From Maricaulis sp963975345 (GTDB taxonomy: Bacteria; Pseudomonadota; Alphaproteobacteria; Caulobacterales; Maricaulaceae), in the NCBI RefSeq assembly GCF_963975345.1, contig NZ_CAXBGE010000007.1:124001-188000 (forward strand): a DNA stretch of 64,000 bases. Direction: 5' to 3'. This document shows positions 52,390 through 61,770 of the stretch, one piece after another (within the stretch, counting starts at the first letter, position 1; each line of letters starts with the position of its first letter). Made by a program: the position numbers and the translations under genes. The notes beneath the pieces are model-generated. The model saw only the letters and a program-made list of their open reading frames with translations, was not told the origin of the DNA and made no database searches.

Positions 52390-55062
52390 ATGAATCAGGA
52401 CGCCCCTCGCATCCGGCCCCTCCCCGACGAGGCAGGCCCCGCCCGCTCGGCCGCGCCATCGCGACCGGCACGCGCGCCGAAGGCAGGGCGCAGCAGCGGT
52501 GCGACCTGGATTATCCTGGCCATGATATTGTTTTCGCTCGCGTATGGCGGAATACTTCTAGTCAAGATTCAACAAGAGCGTGACGCCCTCATCATCGAGG
52601 CCGAACGCTCCCAAGCCAATGCCGCCGGCTATCTCGCCGAACGCGTCACCGGTCGGCTGGCCGAAGCGCGCTACGCCCTGTCCTTCGCGAGCGCCGATTT
52701 GCGCAATACGCCGCTACAGGACATCGAGCGCGTTGCCCGCGCCCGGCTCGCCACCCTGAATGAATCCGAACTGATTGCCGAGCTTGCCCTTCTGCTGCCC
52801 GACGGCCGCATGCTCGCCTCTGGTGAGCCCGACATCGAGCTGCGCGAGGCCGCAGGCATCGCGCTCGACGCCTCTTCCGGCTTCACCACCGAAATTACAG
52901 ATGACGGCCACGCCTATCTGGTATTGGCGGTGCCGACCCAGTTAAGCGATGGCACGGTCGGTGCCTTTGTCGCCCGTCTGCCAGCCCTCGCAGTTCTGCC
53001 CGATTGGGGCGCAGAGCGCGTCGTCGCGCTCGCTGATGGCGAGGGCCACATGCTCGCCATCCGGCCACAAATCACCGGCGCGCGGCCCGGCACGTCGCTG
53101 GCCCAGCGCTTCGGCCTGACCCAGGACTTCATCCAGCAGCTCGCGACAGGTGGTGGCGGGGCCAGCTCGCAGGCGCATTTCGGCGAAGAGCAGGTGACAT
53201 TCGCCGTGGCACCGATTTCCGGGACCGATCTGCACGTCTATGCGCTTGGCGCGATGCGCATCAACCAGAATGCCTGGTATCGCACCATTTCTTTCTACGG
53301 GTTGATGTTCATCGCCCCGATCTTTGTCGCCATGGGTCTGAGCGCTCTCGTTTTCATGCAAATGGGCCGGCTTCGCTCGACGCGGCAGCTATTGGCCGAC
53401 AATGAACAGCGTTTCCGCTTTGCCATCGAAGGCGCACGCTGCGGCGTCTGGGACTGGAATCCGGATGATGACACCGTGTTTGTCACCGACTCGTTGGCAC
53501 GCATTCTCGGCATCGGTGATGCGATGCAGTGCAGCGGAGCCGAATTCCTCAAATTGTTCAGCCGCTCCGACCGTGAGAAGCTGCGCGCCGCGATGCGTGG
53601 TGCACCAACGGGCGGCGAGGTTGATCTTGAAGTCCTCGCGGCGTCAGCCCCGGTCTGGCTGCAAATGCGCGGCGGCATTCTCAACGATGCCGGCGACGCC
53701 ACCACGGCCCGTATTGTCGGCGTCGCGATCGACGTCACCGACCGCAAGGGCGCCCAAGCCCGCGTGGTTGCCGCCGAATCGCGTCTGCGCGCAGCACTCG
53801 AATCGATGACCGAATCTTTCGTGCTGTGGGATTCGCGCCAACGCCTGGTGCTCTGGAATCGCAAATTCCGCGACCTGTTCAACTTCTCCGACGGACGGCT
53901 GAAACCAGGGATGAGCTACGGCGCCGTCGAGCAGGCTGCCGCGCGCGCCATCAAGGCGGTTCATGGCGATGCCGACGGCACCGAGACCTATGAGATCGAG
54001 CTCGCCGACGGGCGCTGGCTGCACTATTCCGAGCGAGCGACCGCCGATGGCGGCCTGGTCAGCGTTGGTGCCGACATTACCGACCTCAAGCATCACGAAG
54101 CGGCCCTGACGGAGAACGAAGCCCAGTTGCGCAAGACCGTCGACGACGTCAAACGCAGCCAGGCCCGGATCGCCGATCTCGCCAAAAAATATGAAGAAGA
54201 AAAGATTCGCGCCGAGGAAGCCAATCGCTCGAAGAGTGAATTTCTTGCCAATATGAGCCATGAATTGCGCACGCCGCTGAATGCGATCAACGGCTTCTCG
54301 GAGATCATGTTGCGCGAAATGTTCGGACCGATCGGCGACAAGCGCTATGTCGGCTACATGAAGGACATTCTCGGCTCAGGCCAACACCTGCTCGAATTGA
54401 TCAATGACATCCTCGACATGTCGAAGATCGAGGCCGGCAAGATGCAACTCCAGACCGAGCCGACCGATGCCGCCGATCTGGTCGAGCAGTGCGTCCGTAT
54501 CGTGCGTGGCCGTGCCGAGGAAAAACAACTTCGCCTCCACGCCGATGTTTCCGATCTGCCGGAGATCGAAGTCGATCCGCGCGCCTTCAAACAGGTGATG
54601 ATCAACCTGGTCTCCAATGCCGTGAAATTCACCCCGGAAGGCGGGCGCGTCACAATTCGCGGCTTCATGTCAGGTCTCGGCGTCGCCTTCCAGGTCTCCG
54701 ATACCGGCATCGGCATTGCGACCGAGGATCTGCCACGACTGGGGCGTCCATTCGAACAGATCGAGAGTCAGCACTCCAAGAGCCATCAGGGCTCCGGCCT
54801 TGGACTGGCGCTGTCAAAATCGCTGATCGAACTGCATGGCGGCACGCTGTCGATCGATTCCAAGCTTGGTGAGGGCACGACCGTCAGCTTCGTGCTGCCG
54901 ATCAGCCAGGATCAACCAATCCGGTCCGGTGGCGGCGTCGCGGTCGCTGACGCACTGGAGACGCTGGCCGCTATCGACGAGGGCGGCAACGACGCCATGC
55001 TCGAATATGAAGACGAATTCGTCGATGCGCCGATGCCATCGCGGCAAACCGCCGGCGAATAG
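52390..55062 (+). CDS. PleC/DivJ-type PAS sensor histidine kinase
   Basis: 890 residues. Residues 1-40 are a Pro/Arg-rich cytoplasmic tail; the first membrane helix is about 38-58, then a periplasmic sensor domain of about 240 residues and a second helix near 300-325. Two PAS regions follow (about 335-460 and 465-570), then a coiled coil. The HisKA box is FLANMSHELRTPLNAINGFS with His624, followed by the ATPase boxes NLVSNAVKFTPEGG, DTGIGIATEDL and SHQGSGLGLALSKSL. The INGFSEIMLREMFGPIGDKR stretch is typical of PleC and DivJ, which signal through DivK to CtrA. No receiver domain is attached, so the preceding receiver gene is a natural partner. The exact orthology is not proven. Confidence 0.85.
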   Translation: MNQDAPRIRPLPDEAGPARSAAPSRPARAPKAGRSSGATWIILAMILFSLAYGGILLVKIQQERDALIIEAERSQANAAGYLAERVTGRLAEARYALSFASADLRNTPLQDIERVARARLATLNESELIAELALLLPDGRMLASGEPDIELREAAGIALDASSGFTTEITDDGHAYLVLAVPTQLSDGTVGAFVARLPALAVLPDWGAERVVALADGEGHMLAIRPQITGARPGTSLAQRFGLTQDFIQQLATGGGGASSQAHFGEEQVTFAVAPISGTDLHVYALGAMRINQNAWYRTISFYGLMFIAPIFVAMGLSALVFMQMGRLRSTRQLLADNEQRFRFAIEGARCGVWDWNPDDDTVFVTDSLARILGIGDAMQCSGAEFLKLFSRSDREKLRAAMRGAPTGGEVDLEVLAASAPVWLQMRGGILNDAGDATTARIVGVAIDVTDRKGAQARVVAAESRLRAALESMTESFVLWDSRQRLVLWNRKFRDLFNFSDGRLKPGMSYGAVEQAAARAIKAVHGDADGTETYEIELADGRWLHYSERATADGGLVSVGADITDLKHHEAALTENEAQLRKTVDDVKRSQARIADLAKKYEEEKIRAEEANRSKSEFLANMSHELRTPLNAINGFSEIMLREMFGPIGDKRYVGYMKDILGSGQHLLELINDILDMSKIEAGKMQLQTEPTDAADLVEQCVRIVRGRAEEKQLRLHADVSDLPEIEVDPRAFKQVMINLVSNAVKFTPEGGRVTIRGFMSGLGVAFQVSDTGIGIATEDLPRLGRPFEQIESQHSKSHQGSGLGLALSKSLIELHGGTLSIDSKLGEGTTVSFVLPISQDQPIRSGGGVAVADALETLAAIDEGGNDAMLEYEDEFVDAPMPSRQTAGE

Positions 55063-55089
55063 GCGCGCCGCGCCAAACGTTCAACAAGC

Positions 55090-55653
55090 TTAACGACGTT
55101 CCGGCCCCTCGGGGCCATCTGGCCGTTCGTGTCGGGCGCCATCATGACGACGCCGCGAATCCGGCCCGCGTCTGCCGCGGTAGGACTCAACCCGGCCCGC
55201 CTCCAACGCCGCCGCACGAACCTCAGGGTCGAGGTCGGCGATGACCTCGATCAGCGAGGCTTCCATCTGCGTCTCGAAGCCGAGGCGAATCTCGCGCACA
55301 CGTCCGAGCGCCGCCTGCGCCGCTACCGCATCAAAAGGCTCGGCCGCGAGAACGGCATCAGCCTGCTGATGCGCCTCATAGGCCTGGCGCCCAAGCCCTC
55401 GCATTGTTTCCATATTCTGGTGCAGGCGCCGTTCAGCGATTTCGCGTTCCGCCTCGGGCAGAGCCGCAAGGAAGCCGCGGACATCAAAACCCGACATCGG
55501 CCCGCTGCGTGGCGGCCCCGGTCGAGGGCCATCCTCATGCGCAACGCGCCAGGATGGGCCATCAGCGTTTTTGTGCAGCACAAAACCAATCAGCGCGCCG
55601 TTGGCGAGTACGGAGACCAGCAGGGCGGCAATCCAGGGGGTTGGCGATCTCAT
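55090..55653 (-). CDS. CnrX/Spy-like periplasmic sensor protein
   Basis: 187 residues with an N-terminal membrane anchor (TPWIAALLVSVLANGALIGFV), then a periplasmic helical domain: FLAALPEAEREIAERRLHQN, helices with QAYEAHQQADAVLAA and VREIRLGFETQMEASLIEVI, and a very Arg/Pro-rich tail. This is the architecture of the 'periplasmic heavy metal sensor' group (CnrX, CpxP/Spy relatives). It follows the anti-sigma gene with an ATGA overlap (start 55653), so it most likely senses a periplasmic signal for the ECF factor. The ligand is unknown; no Cys/Met metal cluster is evident. Confidence 0.75.
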   Translation of the reverse strand: MRSPTPWIAALLVSVLANGALIGFVLHKNADGPSWRVAHEDGPRPGPPRSGPMSGFDVRGFLAALPEAEREIAERRLHQNMETMRGLGRQAYEAHQQADAVLAAEPFDAVAAQAALGRVREIRLGFETQMEASLIEVIADLDPEVRAAALEAGRVESYRGRRGPDSRRRHDGARHERPDGPEGPERR

Positions 55654-56054
55654 GCGTCTACTCCAAGCCAATCCACCCAGTCCTGGTCCAGACCGGTGAA
55701 AGCATCAGCATAATAGGTTTCGACATCGTCGGTGGGCGCCATTAAGGCGCCGCTGGAAAAGCCGAGCATGACACCGACAATCAGCGCCGCAGCGGCGGCA
55801 GCGGCAGGCGCGCGCCAATTCCAGACCGGCAGTTGTTCCAGCGAGCGCAGGATGCGGCGTTCGAGCAATTCACTGGCTGGCCGTTCGGCTGGCCCCAACA
55901 ACTCGTCCAGCCCGGCCTCAAGCGCCAGAGCCGCGGCGAGCCGTTCACGATTGGCCGCTGCATACGCCTGCGCCGCATCGCGCTCAGCCGCGGGCCAGCG
56001 CTCGGTATTGGCGCCATAGGCACTCAAAATCTGCTGAAATCGTTCTTCGGTCAT
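55650..56054 (-). CDS. Putative single-pass anti-sigma factor
   Basis: 134 residues. A cytoplasmic N-terminal helical part (MTEERFQQILSAYGANTERW, then AAERDAAQAYAAANRERLAA) is followed by one membrane helix (APAAAAAAALIVGVMLGFSSG at about 84-105) and a short acidic periplasmic tail (DVETYYADAFTGLDQDWVDW). It has no zinc (ZAS) motif. The gene lies between the ECF sigma factor and the CnrX-like gene with 4-bp overlaps on both sides, the usual position of an anti-sigma factor such as CnrY. Function is inferred from this context. Confidence 0.72.
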   Translation of the reverse strand: MTEERFQQILSAYGANTERWPAAERDAAQAYAAANRERLAAALALEAGLDELLGPAERPASELLERRILRSLEQLPVWNWRAPAAAAAAALIVGVMLGFSSGALMAPTDDVETYYADAFTGLDQDWVDWLGVDA

Positions 56055-56716
56055 GGCTCTATACCTGTTTGCGCTGCCGGGACGCCCTGATAGCCCGACA
56101 TCAATTCTGCGGCTTCCCCGATCAGGATCGATCTCAGATTCCGCCGTCCCCGCGCGAGCAGGGATTCGAGGGCATCGACACTGACCGACAAGATGTCAGC
56201 CGCATCGATATTGCTCATTTCCTGGAAATGCACGAGTTCCATCGCCTGCCTTTGCCGTTCGGGCAATTGGACCATGGCGTCGGCAACCCGGTTTTCCGTC
56301 TCTGTGCGAACCAGAACGCTCTCCTGATCCGGCGCCGGGTCCGGCCGGTCGGGCAGGATCTCCGGCATGACTTCGCGCTGCTTGCGGCGGCGGTCATGGC
56401 AGAGATTGATCGCGATCCGGCTCATCCAGGTCGAAACCTGGGCCCGACCGGGCTGCCAGCGATCCGCCGCATTCCAGACCCGGATAAAAGTCTCCTGGGC
56501 AATGTCTTCGGCCGCGGCGGCGTCACCGAGCATGCGGTGCGCCAAGCCGACAATGCGTGGTAGGCGTCGATGCATCAATAGCCGGGCGGCGGCACGGTCG
56601 CCTTCGGCGATCCGTGCCATGAGGGCCTCGTCGGTCTCTCCACCCGTCATGTCTAACGCCATGTTGCGGGTGCGGAAGGCCGCCGGATCGTTGCCGATCC
56701 GGACTTCATTTGCCAT
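56051..56716 (-). CDS. ECF RNA polymerase sigma factor
   Basis: About 221 residues. Region 2 is clear: RLLMHRRLPRIVGLAHRML, AAAEDIAQETFIRVWNAADR and VSTWMSRIAINLCHDRRRK. Region 4 follows: VADAMVQLPERQRQAMELVH with EMSNIDAADILSVSVDALES and LLARGRRNLRSIL. It is a group IV sigma factor. The start is uncertain: ATGs at 56773, 56716, 56662 and 56650 are in frame; 56716 leaves 28 bp after the EF-hand gene, while family alignment would also allow 56662. The stop overlaps the anti-sigma gene. Confidence 0.9.
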   Translation of the reverse strand: MANEVRIGNDPAAFRTRNMALDMTGGETDEALMARIAEGDRAAARLLMHRRLPRIVGLAHRMLGDAAAAEDIAQETFIRVWNAADRWQPGRAQVSTWMSRIAINLCHDRRRKQREVMPEILPDRPDPAPDQESVLVRTETENRVADAMVQLPERQRQAMELVHFQEMSNIDAADILSVSVDALESLLARGRRNLRSILIGEAAELMSGYQGVPAAQTGIEP

Positions 56717-56744
56717 TCCGCGCCCGTCAAACATGGCAAAGACA

Positions 56745-57341
56745 CTAGTTACGCCACCAGCGACGGCGATCATGGCGCTGCTCGACTGATGCGTCCAGCT
56801 CTGCCGGCGTGATCACGCCATCGCTGTCCTGGTCGAGCCGTGCAAAGCCGGGGTGCTCGACGCCGAGGAATTCGGCGCGCGAGACCCGATTATCGCCATC
56901 GGCATCGGCCCGCTGCATCCCAGGTTCGGCATCCGGGCCGCGCCGTTCGGCGTCTGGACCGCGACGTTCACCGCCACGGCGATGGTCGGCGCGCCGGCCT
57001 TCGCGTTCTGGCCGGTCGGCCTGCTCCGGGTTCGCTTCGCGCATGGCGCGCATGCGTTGATGGACCGGCGATTGATCGGCCTCATCGAGATAGCCATCGC
57101 CATTGCGGTCCATCCAGTCGAACATTTCGCCCTGCAGCGCATCCAGTTCGGCGCGGGTGATCGAATTATCGCCATTGGCGTCGGCCACGCGCAGCATCAT
57201 CATGCCGTGCTCCATGCCACCGCCCGAACCACCGTGACGACCAGGGCCGTCATGACCGCGACCAGGCTGTGCCTGGGCTGCGGTTCCAGCCAGCATCATC
57301 GCCGAGCCGGCCAGCAATGTGATGAGAATTGAGTTTTTCAT
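56745..57341 (-). CDS. Secreted EF-hand protein
   Basis: 198 residues with a signal peptide (MKNSILITLLAGSAMMLAG, TAAQAQ). Four EF-hand-type loops are visible: DANGDNSITRAE, DRNGDGYLDEAD, DADGDNRVSRAE and DQDSDGVITPAE, in two pairs separated by an Arg/Asp/Gly-rich repetitive linker (RRGPDAERRGPDAE). Another Gly/His-rich stretch follows the signal peptide. It should bind Ca2+ or a similar cation in the periplasm. It is first in line with the ECF sigma, anti-sigma and CnrX-like genes, suggesting it belongs to their output or sensing. Confidence 0.88.
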   Translation of the reverse strand: MKNSILITLLAGSAMMLAGTAAQAQPGRGHDGPGRHGGSGGGMEHGMMMLRVADANGDNSITRAELDALQGEMFDWMDRNGDGYLDEADQSPVHQRMRAMREANPEQADRPEREGRRADHRRGGERRGPDAERRGPDAEPGMQRADADGDNRVSRAEFLGVEHPGFARLDQDSDGVITPAELDASVEQRHDRRRWWRN

Positions 57342-57415
57342 GGGTAAAATCCTGTTTGTCAGCGTCCTCGCATGCCCCTTCAACGCAATGAGCAGGAAAA
57401 TCCGTCGCGGACCGG

Positions 57416-60289
57416 TCAGCGCGCGTGCAAATAGTGATGGAATAGCGCCCTGACTTTCAAACAGCGAACATCAAGCTGCGCCCGCAGCTGATCCATATCG
57501 TCAGCGCCAGCCAGCGACAGCAGCAATGTCGTGAAGCCCGAACTCGCCCCCGCCGGATCAAAGCCGGTGCCGTGCGCCGCGCGCAGCAATTGGGCGATGC
57601 CGAGATAGAGATGCACGCTCTCACTGAGAAAGGCGGCATCCTTGGCCGTCACCGCACCGGCCTGCGACAGGGTCGCGAAGGCCAAGGTCGTGGAATTGCG
57701 CACCGGATGACCGTCAGCGGCGGTGATGAGCTGCAGGGTTTGGGCGATGAATTCGATGTCCTGGAGACCACCGGTCCGGCTCTTGATCTCCCACTCATTG
57801 CGCGCCGGCTTGGCGGTTTCGAGACGCTCACGCATCTCACGTGCATCGCTCAGCAGGGTCTGGCTCGGGCGCAATTTACACAGCGCCGTTTCGACCGCTA
57901 CCATCACCGCATCACCGGTCACCGCGTCACCAGCGATCACCCGCGCCCGCGTCAGCGACATCAATTCCCAGGTCCAGGCCTCGTCAAAATAATATTGCGC
58001 AAAGCGCGCCAACCTCACGGCCACGGGGCCCGCTTTGCCGGAGGGGCGCAATTGCATGTCGACCTCGTAGAGATCGCCCTCCTCGGTCGGTGCTGCCAGG
58101 GCGCTGATCAGGCGCTGGGCGAAGCGGGAAAACCAGGTCTGGGCCCCCTCACCGCCCTCATAGACGATCATCATATCGAGATCGGAATCGGCCGCCAGTT
58201 CGCGCCCGCCCAGCTTGCCCATGCCCAGAACAGCATAACCGCCGGGCATCTCGCCCCAGCGCCGCGCGGTTTCGCGTTCCGCCGCCTGCGCCATGCACTC
58301 CACGGCCGCATCGGCAATCGAGGAATAGGCAGCGCCAGCGGTTTGCGCATCGGCAGTGCCGCGCAGGATCTGCGCCCCAACCCGAAAGCGCTCCTCGCGG
58401 ACCAGCCGCCGCGCCGCATTGAGCGCTGATTCATAGCTGTCGCTGGCCGAAACCTGCGCATCGAGCCGATTGCGAAAATCATCCGGCGTATCCTGCGCCA
58501 GTGGCACGGAAAAGCGGCTGTCCAGCATCACATCGAGCATGTTGGGCCGCCGGGCCAGATCAGCGGCCATGCGCGGCGCAATCGTCAGGATCTGGATCAG
58601 GTCCGCCGCCAGTGCGGGCTCATTCATCAGCAAGGAGAGCGGCTGCACGCCCATCGGCAGATTCTCATAAAATGTCGCAAAGCGGATAAAGGCCGCATCC
58701 GGCTCGCCGGTGGCGGCCATGATATCGACCAGTCGCGGGGCGACCTGCGCCAACAGGGTGCGCCCGCGCGGGCTGCGCGCGGCGCGGACCTTGCCGGCGG
58801 CCCAGCCATTGAGCCGCTTCCACACCTGTTCGGCCTGCTGAAAGCCAAGCGTTTCCAGCGTCGCCAATGTGTCTGGCGTTGGTTCAACACCGGTCAGGAT
58901 CAGGGTTCCCGCCTGCGAGGACAACGAGGCGTCATCTTCGAATTGATCAGAGAAATGACCATGGACCCGGCGCAACAAGGCTTCAACGGCGGCGTCAAAT
59001 GCAGCCAGCGCGCCATAACCTGCCATCGTCGCGACCGCCGCACGGTCTGCATCACGCTGGGGCAGTGTCTGGCTGGCCTCGTCCTGGCGCATCTGGATCC
59101 GGTGTTCCCAGGCGCGCAGACAGCGATAATCCTCGCTCAGCGACTGCACAGTCGCTGCATCGACCACACCGCGCGCCTGCAGCGCCGCGAGGGCTTTCAG
59201 GGTCGGCGAGACCCGCACGCTGGCATCGCGGCCGCCAAACACCAATTGCGGCACTTGCGCGAAGAACTCGATTTCGCGGATCCCGCCACGCCCAAGCTTG
59301 AGATCATGTCCGGCCGGCCGGATTTCACCGCGGCGGCCCACCGTCTGGATCTGGCGTGCAAGGCCGCGAATATCGTCAATGGCGGCAAAATCCAGCGCCC
59401 GGCGCCAGATGAAGGGCTGCATGCGGTCCAGATATTCGCGCGCCGCGATGGCATCGCCGGCGCAATGACGTGCCTTGATCCAGGCCGCCCGCTCCCAAGT
59501 CTGACCGAAGGACTCGTAGTAATTCAACGCCGCCTCGGTTGAGATCACCACCGGGCTTGAGCCCGGATCGGGGCGCAGCCGCAAATCTGTGCGGAAGACA
59601 TAGCCGTTAGCGGTGACCTCGTGCAGGCTGCGAACGATGGCCTGGACAAGGCGCGGCAAACGCTTGCGCGGTTCCTCGGACGGCGGCAGCTGCAAAGCTT
59701 CAGGGTCAAACAGCGCCACCAGATCGATGTCGGAGGAGTAGTTCAGCTCGCCGGTCCCCATCTTGCCCAGGGCGAACAGGAACAGGCCCGGCAGCGGATT
59801 GGCGGTGTCGGCGGGCGCGACCAGCTTGCCTTGCACGGCGGCAAAGCGGACATGCGCCAGCAGAGCGGCCCGCACCGCCGCATCAGCAAAAGCGGTCACC
59901 GCACCGGTCACTTGGGCGACGTCCCAGCGTCCGGCCAAATCGGCCAAGGCGACCAGCAGATGCATATCCGCCTTGGCCCGGCGCAAAGCCGCATCGAGGG
60001 CGGCGATGTCCGCCGCCGTCTCACCCGCATCCACGACATCGCGGATCGCTTGTTCAAGACGGATCTCAGCGCTTTGGCGGGTGCAGGCCGCAAGCCCCTC
60101 GGGCCGGCGTTGGGCGAGCCGGCCCAGATAGGGCGCGGCGGCAAACACGCTGTCGAGAAACGGCCAAGCTTCGGCGAGCGCCGCCTGTACCGGAGCCGGC
60201 AGATCGGCCAGTAGATGCCCGCATTGGCCCGGCGCCCAGCCGGGCAAGGGGCGAAGTTCGGCAGCGAGCAGGGGCAAGGTTTCAGACAT
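57416..60289 (-). CDS. glnE: Glutamine synthetase adenylyltransferase / adenylyl-removing enzyme
   Basis: 957-residue bifunctional enzyme that switches glutamine synthetase off and on in response to PII signalling. It has two nucleotidyltransferase domains: the N-terminal deadenylylase with GTGELNYSSDIDLVALFD and RLRPDPGSSPVV, and the C-terminal adenylylase with GGRELAADSDLDMMIVYEG and QLRPSGKAGPVAV. Each is followed by a helical domain (GGIREIEFF and GGLQDIEFI mark them). Length and motifs are normal. Its location next to a kinase, a regulator and degP is, to my knowledge, shared with Caulobacter-type genomes. Confidence 0.96.
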   Translation of the reverse strand: MSETLPLLAAELRPLPGWAPGQCGHLLADLPAPVQAALAEAWPFLDSVFAAAPYLGRLAQRRPEGLAACTRQSAEIRLEQAIRDVVDAGETAADIAALDAALRRAKADMHLLVALADLAGRWDVAQVTGAVTAFADAAVRAALLAHVRFAAVQGKLVAPADTANPLPGLFLFALGKMGTGELNYSSDIDLVALFDPEALQLPPSEEPRKRLPRLVQAIVRSLHEVTANGYVFRTDLRLRPDPGSSPVVISTEAALNYYESFGQTWERAAWIKARHCAGDAIAAREYLDRMQPFIWRRALDFAAIDDIRGLARQIQTVGRRGEIRPAGHDLKLGRGGIREIEFFAQVPQLVFGGRDASVRVSPTLKALAALQARGVVDAATVQSLSEDYRCLRAWEHRIQMRQDEASQTLPQRDADRAAVATMAGYGALAAFDAAVEALLRRVHGHFSDQFEDDASLSSQAGTLILTGVEPTPDTLATLETLGFQQAEQVWKRLNGWAAGKVRAARSPRGRTLLAQVAPRLVDIMAATGEPDAAFIRFATFYENLPMGVQPLSLLMNEPALAADLIQILTIAPRMAADLARRPNMLDVMLDSRFSVPLAQDTPDDFRNRLDAQVSASDSYESALNAARRLVREERFRVGAQILRGTADAQTAGAAYSSIADAAVECMAQAAERETARRWGEMPGGYAVLGMGKLGGRELAADSDLDMMIVYEGGEGAQTWFSRFAQRLISALAAPTEEGDLYEVDMQLRPSGKAGPVAVRLARFAQYYFDEAWTWELMSLTRARVIAGDAVTGDAVMVAVETALCKLRPSQTLLSDAREMRERLETAKPARNEWEIKSRTGGLQDIEFIAQTLQLITAADGHPVRNSTTLAFATLSQAGAVTAKDAAFLSESVHLYLGIAQLLRAAHGTGFDPAGASSGFTTLLLSLAGADDMDQLRAQLDVRCLKVRALFHHYLHAR

Positions 60290-60327
60290 GGGCTCAAACT
60301 GGCGTGATTGTCAGGCGCTGGAAAGCC

Positions 60328-61764
60328 TTATGCCTTGCTTGACTTCGGTGCGACCGGAAAGCTGAGCGAAGCGCGCAGGCCGGGGCCGTGCCCGCCTTCC
60401 ACGACGCCCGGCCCCTCCTCGATCAGGAATTTGCCATTGTGGATGTCGGCAATCGCCAGCACCAGCGACAAACCAAGCCCTGACCCGGGCAAGGTGCGCG
60501 AGTCGTCGAGCCGGACGAAGCGTTGCGTCACCCGCTCACGGTCAGCCTCGGGAACGCCCGGTCCGGTGTCGGTGACCGAGAACTCGATCCGCCCCTCGGC
60601 TGTCTGGCGCAGGCGCAGCGCGACGGCACCGCCGCCGGGTGTGTATTTCACCGCATTGTCGAGCAGATTGGCGAGCGCTTGCGACAATAGCCCGCGATCA
60701 CCCAGCATCGCCAGACCTTGCTGGACTTCGCTGTCAAACGACAGGCCTTCATCCTCACAGACCGGCTGGTAGAGCTCGGCGAGATCCGTCGCGATATCGG
60801 CCGGATCAAGCCGCGCCATGGCGGTCCGGCTTTCACCGGCTTCCAGTCGCGAGAGGCTCAAAATGGCGTTGAAAATGCCGAGCAATTCGTCGGTATCGGC
60901 AACAGCGCGTTCGAGCGCCTGCTCACGCGCTTCGATATCGCCTTCATCGCGCAGGGCCTCGTCGAGCCGGTTGCGCATCCGCGTCAATGGGGTGCGCAGG
61001 TCATGGGCGATGCTGTCGCCGCTATGTCGCATGCGATGCATCAGCGCCTCGACCCGGTCGAGCATGGAGTTGAAATTCTCGGACAATTCGTCGAGCTCGT
61101 CGCCGGTGAAATTGCGCTCGGCGCGGCGTTTGAGATCGCCGGCCTTGACGCTGCGCGCGACGGTATTGATCCCGTCCAACCGCCGGACGAAGCGGCGGCT
61201 GACGAAAATCCCGGCCGCCACGCCCAACGCCAGCGCCAGCGCCGAGGCGGCCAGAATGGTGTTGAATATGCGCCGCACGAGGCGGTTTTCCTCGTCGACA
61301 TCAAGCCCAACAAACAGGCGATAACCGCTGGGCAGGTCGATGATGCGGCCGCGCCCGGCGCGATCATCCTTGTCGGTCTCGGTCGTACCGCCCGCTGGCG
61401 GGCGCCGGTAGGTGAATTGCAACCGGCCCTCATCGTCCGCCTGCACGTCGGGCAGGCCGGACAGATTGCCTGACAGTGCGCGCCCGGAAGGATGGACCAG
61501 CAGGTAGAGATAATCGGCGCCGCCGCCGACGGTGCGTTGCAGGATATAGCGGTTGATGTCGCGGATGCCGCCGGCCTGGAAGCGCTCCTGCAGGGCCACG
61601 ACCTCTTCATTGATCGACTCGTCGGCCCGCCGCATCATCATCCCCGCTGACGCCACATAGACGAAAGCGAGAATGACGAAGCTGGACAGGGCGAACAGGC
61701 CTGCCGACAGAAGGGTCTGCCGGAAGGCCGTCGTTCTCAGAAAGGCGGCGCCGCGACTATTCAC
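60328..61764 (-). CDS. HAMP-domain sensor histidine kinase
   Basis: 478 residues. The first membrane helix is about 18-42, a periplasmic loop of about 125 residues follows, and the second helix is about 168-188. Then a HAMP domain (RRFVRRLDGINTVARSVKAG), HisKA with SGDSIAHDLRTPLTRMRNRL carrying the phosphorylated His, and the ATPase with NLLDNAVKYTPGGG, DTGPGVPEADRERV and PGSGLGLSLVLAIADIHNG. It is the partner of the OmpR-family regulator upstream; only 6 bp separate the two. With degP next in line, envelope stress is the likely signal. Confidence 0.93.
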   Translation of the reverse strand: MNSRGAAFLRTTAFRQTLLSAGLFALSSFVILAFVYVASAGMMMRRADESINEEVVALQERFQAGGIRDINRYILQRTVGGGADYLYLLVHPSGRALSGNLSGLPDVQADDEGRLQFTYRRPPAGGTTETDKDDRAGRGRIIDLPSGYRLFVGLDVDEENRLVRRIFNTILAASALALALGVAAGIFVSRRFVRRLDGINTVARSVKAGDLKRRAERNFTGDELDELSENFNSMLDRVEALMHRMRHSGDSIAHDLRTPLTRMRNRLDEALRDEGDIEAREQALERAVADTDELLGIFNAILSLSRLEAGESRTAMARLDPADIATDLAELYQPVCEDEGLSFDSEVQQGLAMLGDRGLLSQALANLLDNAVKYTPGGGAVALRLRQTAEGRIEFSVTDTGPGVPEADRERVTQRFVRLDDSRTLPGSGLGLSLVLAIADIHNGKFLIEEGPGVVEGGHGPGLRASLSFPVAPKSSKA

Positions 61765-61770
61765 GTCAGA

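Noticed and set aside
55650..56054. Zinc-binding anti-sigma (ZAS) factor
   Set aside because: No HxxxCxxC motif; the anti-sigma call rests on topology and position only.
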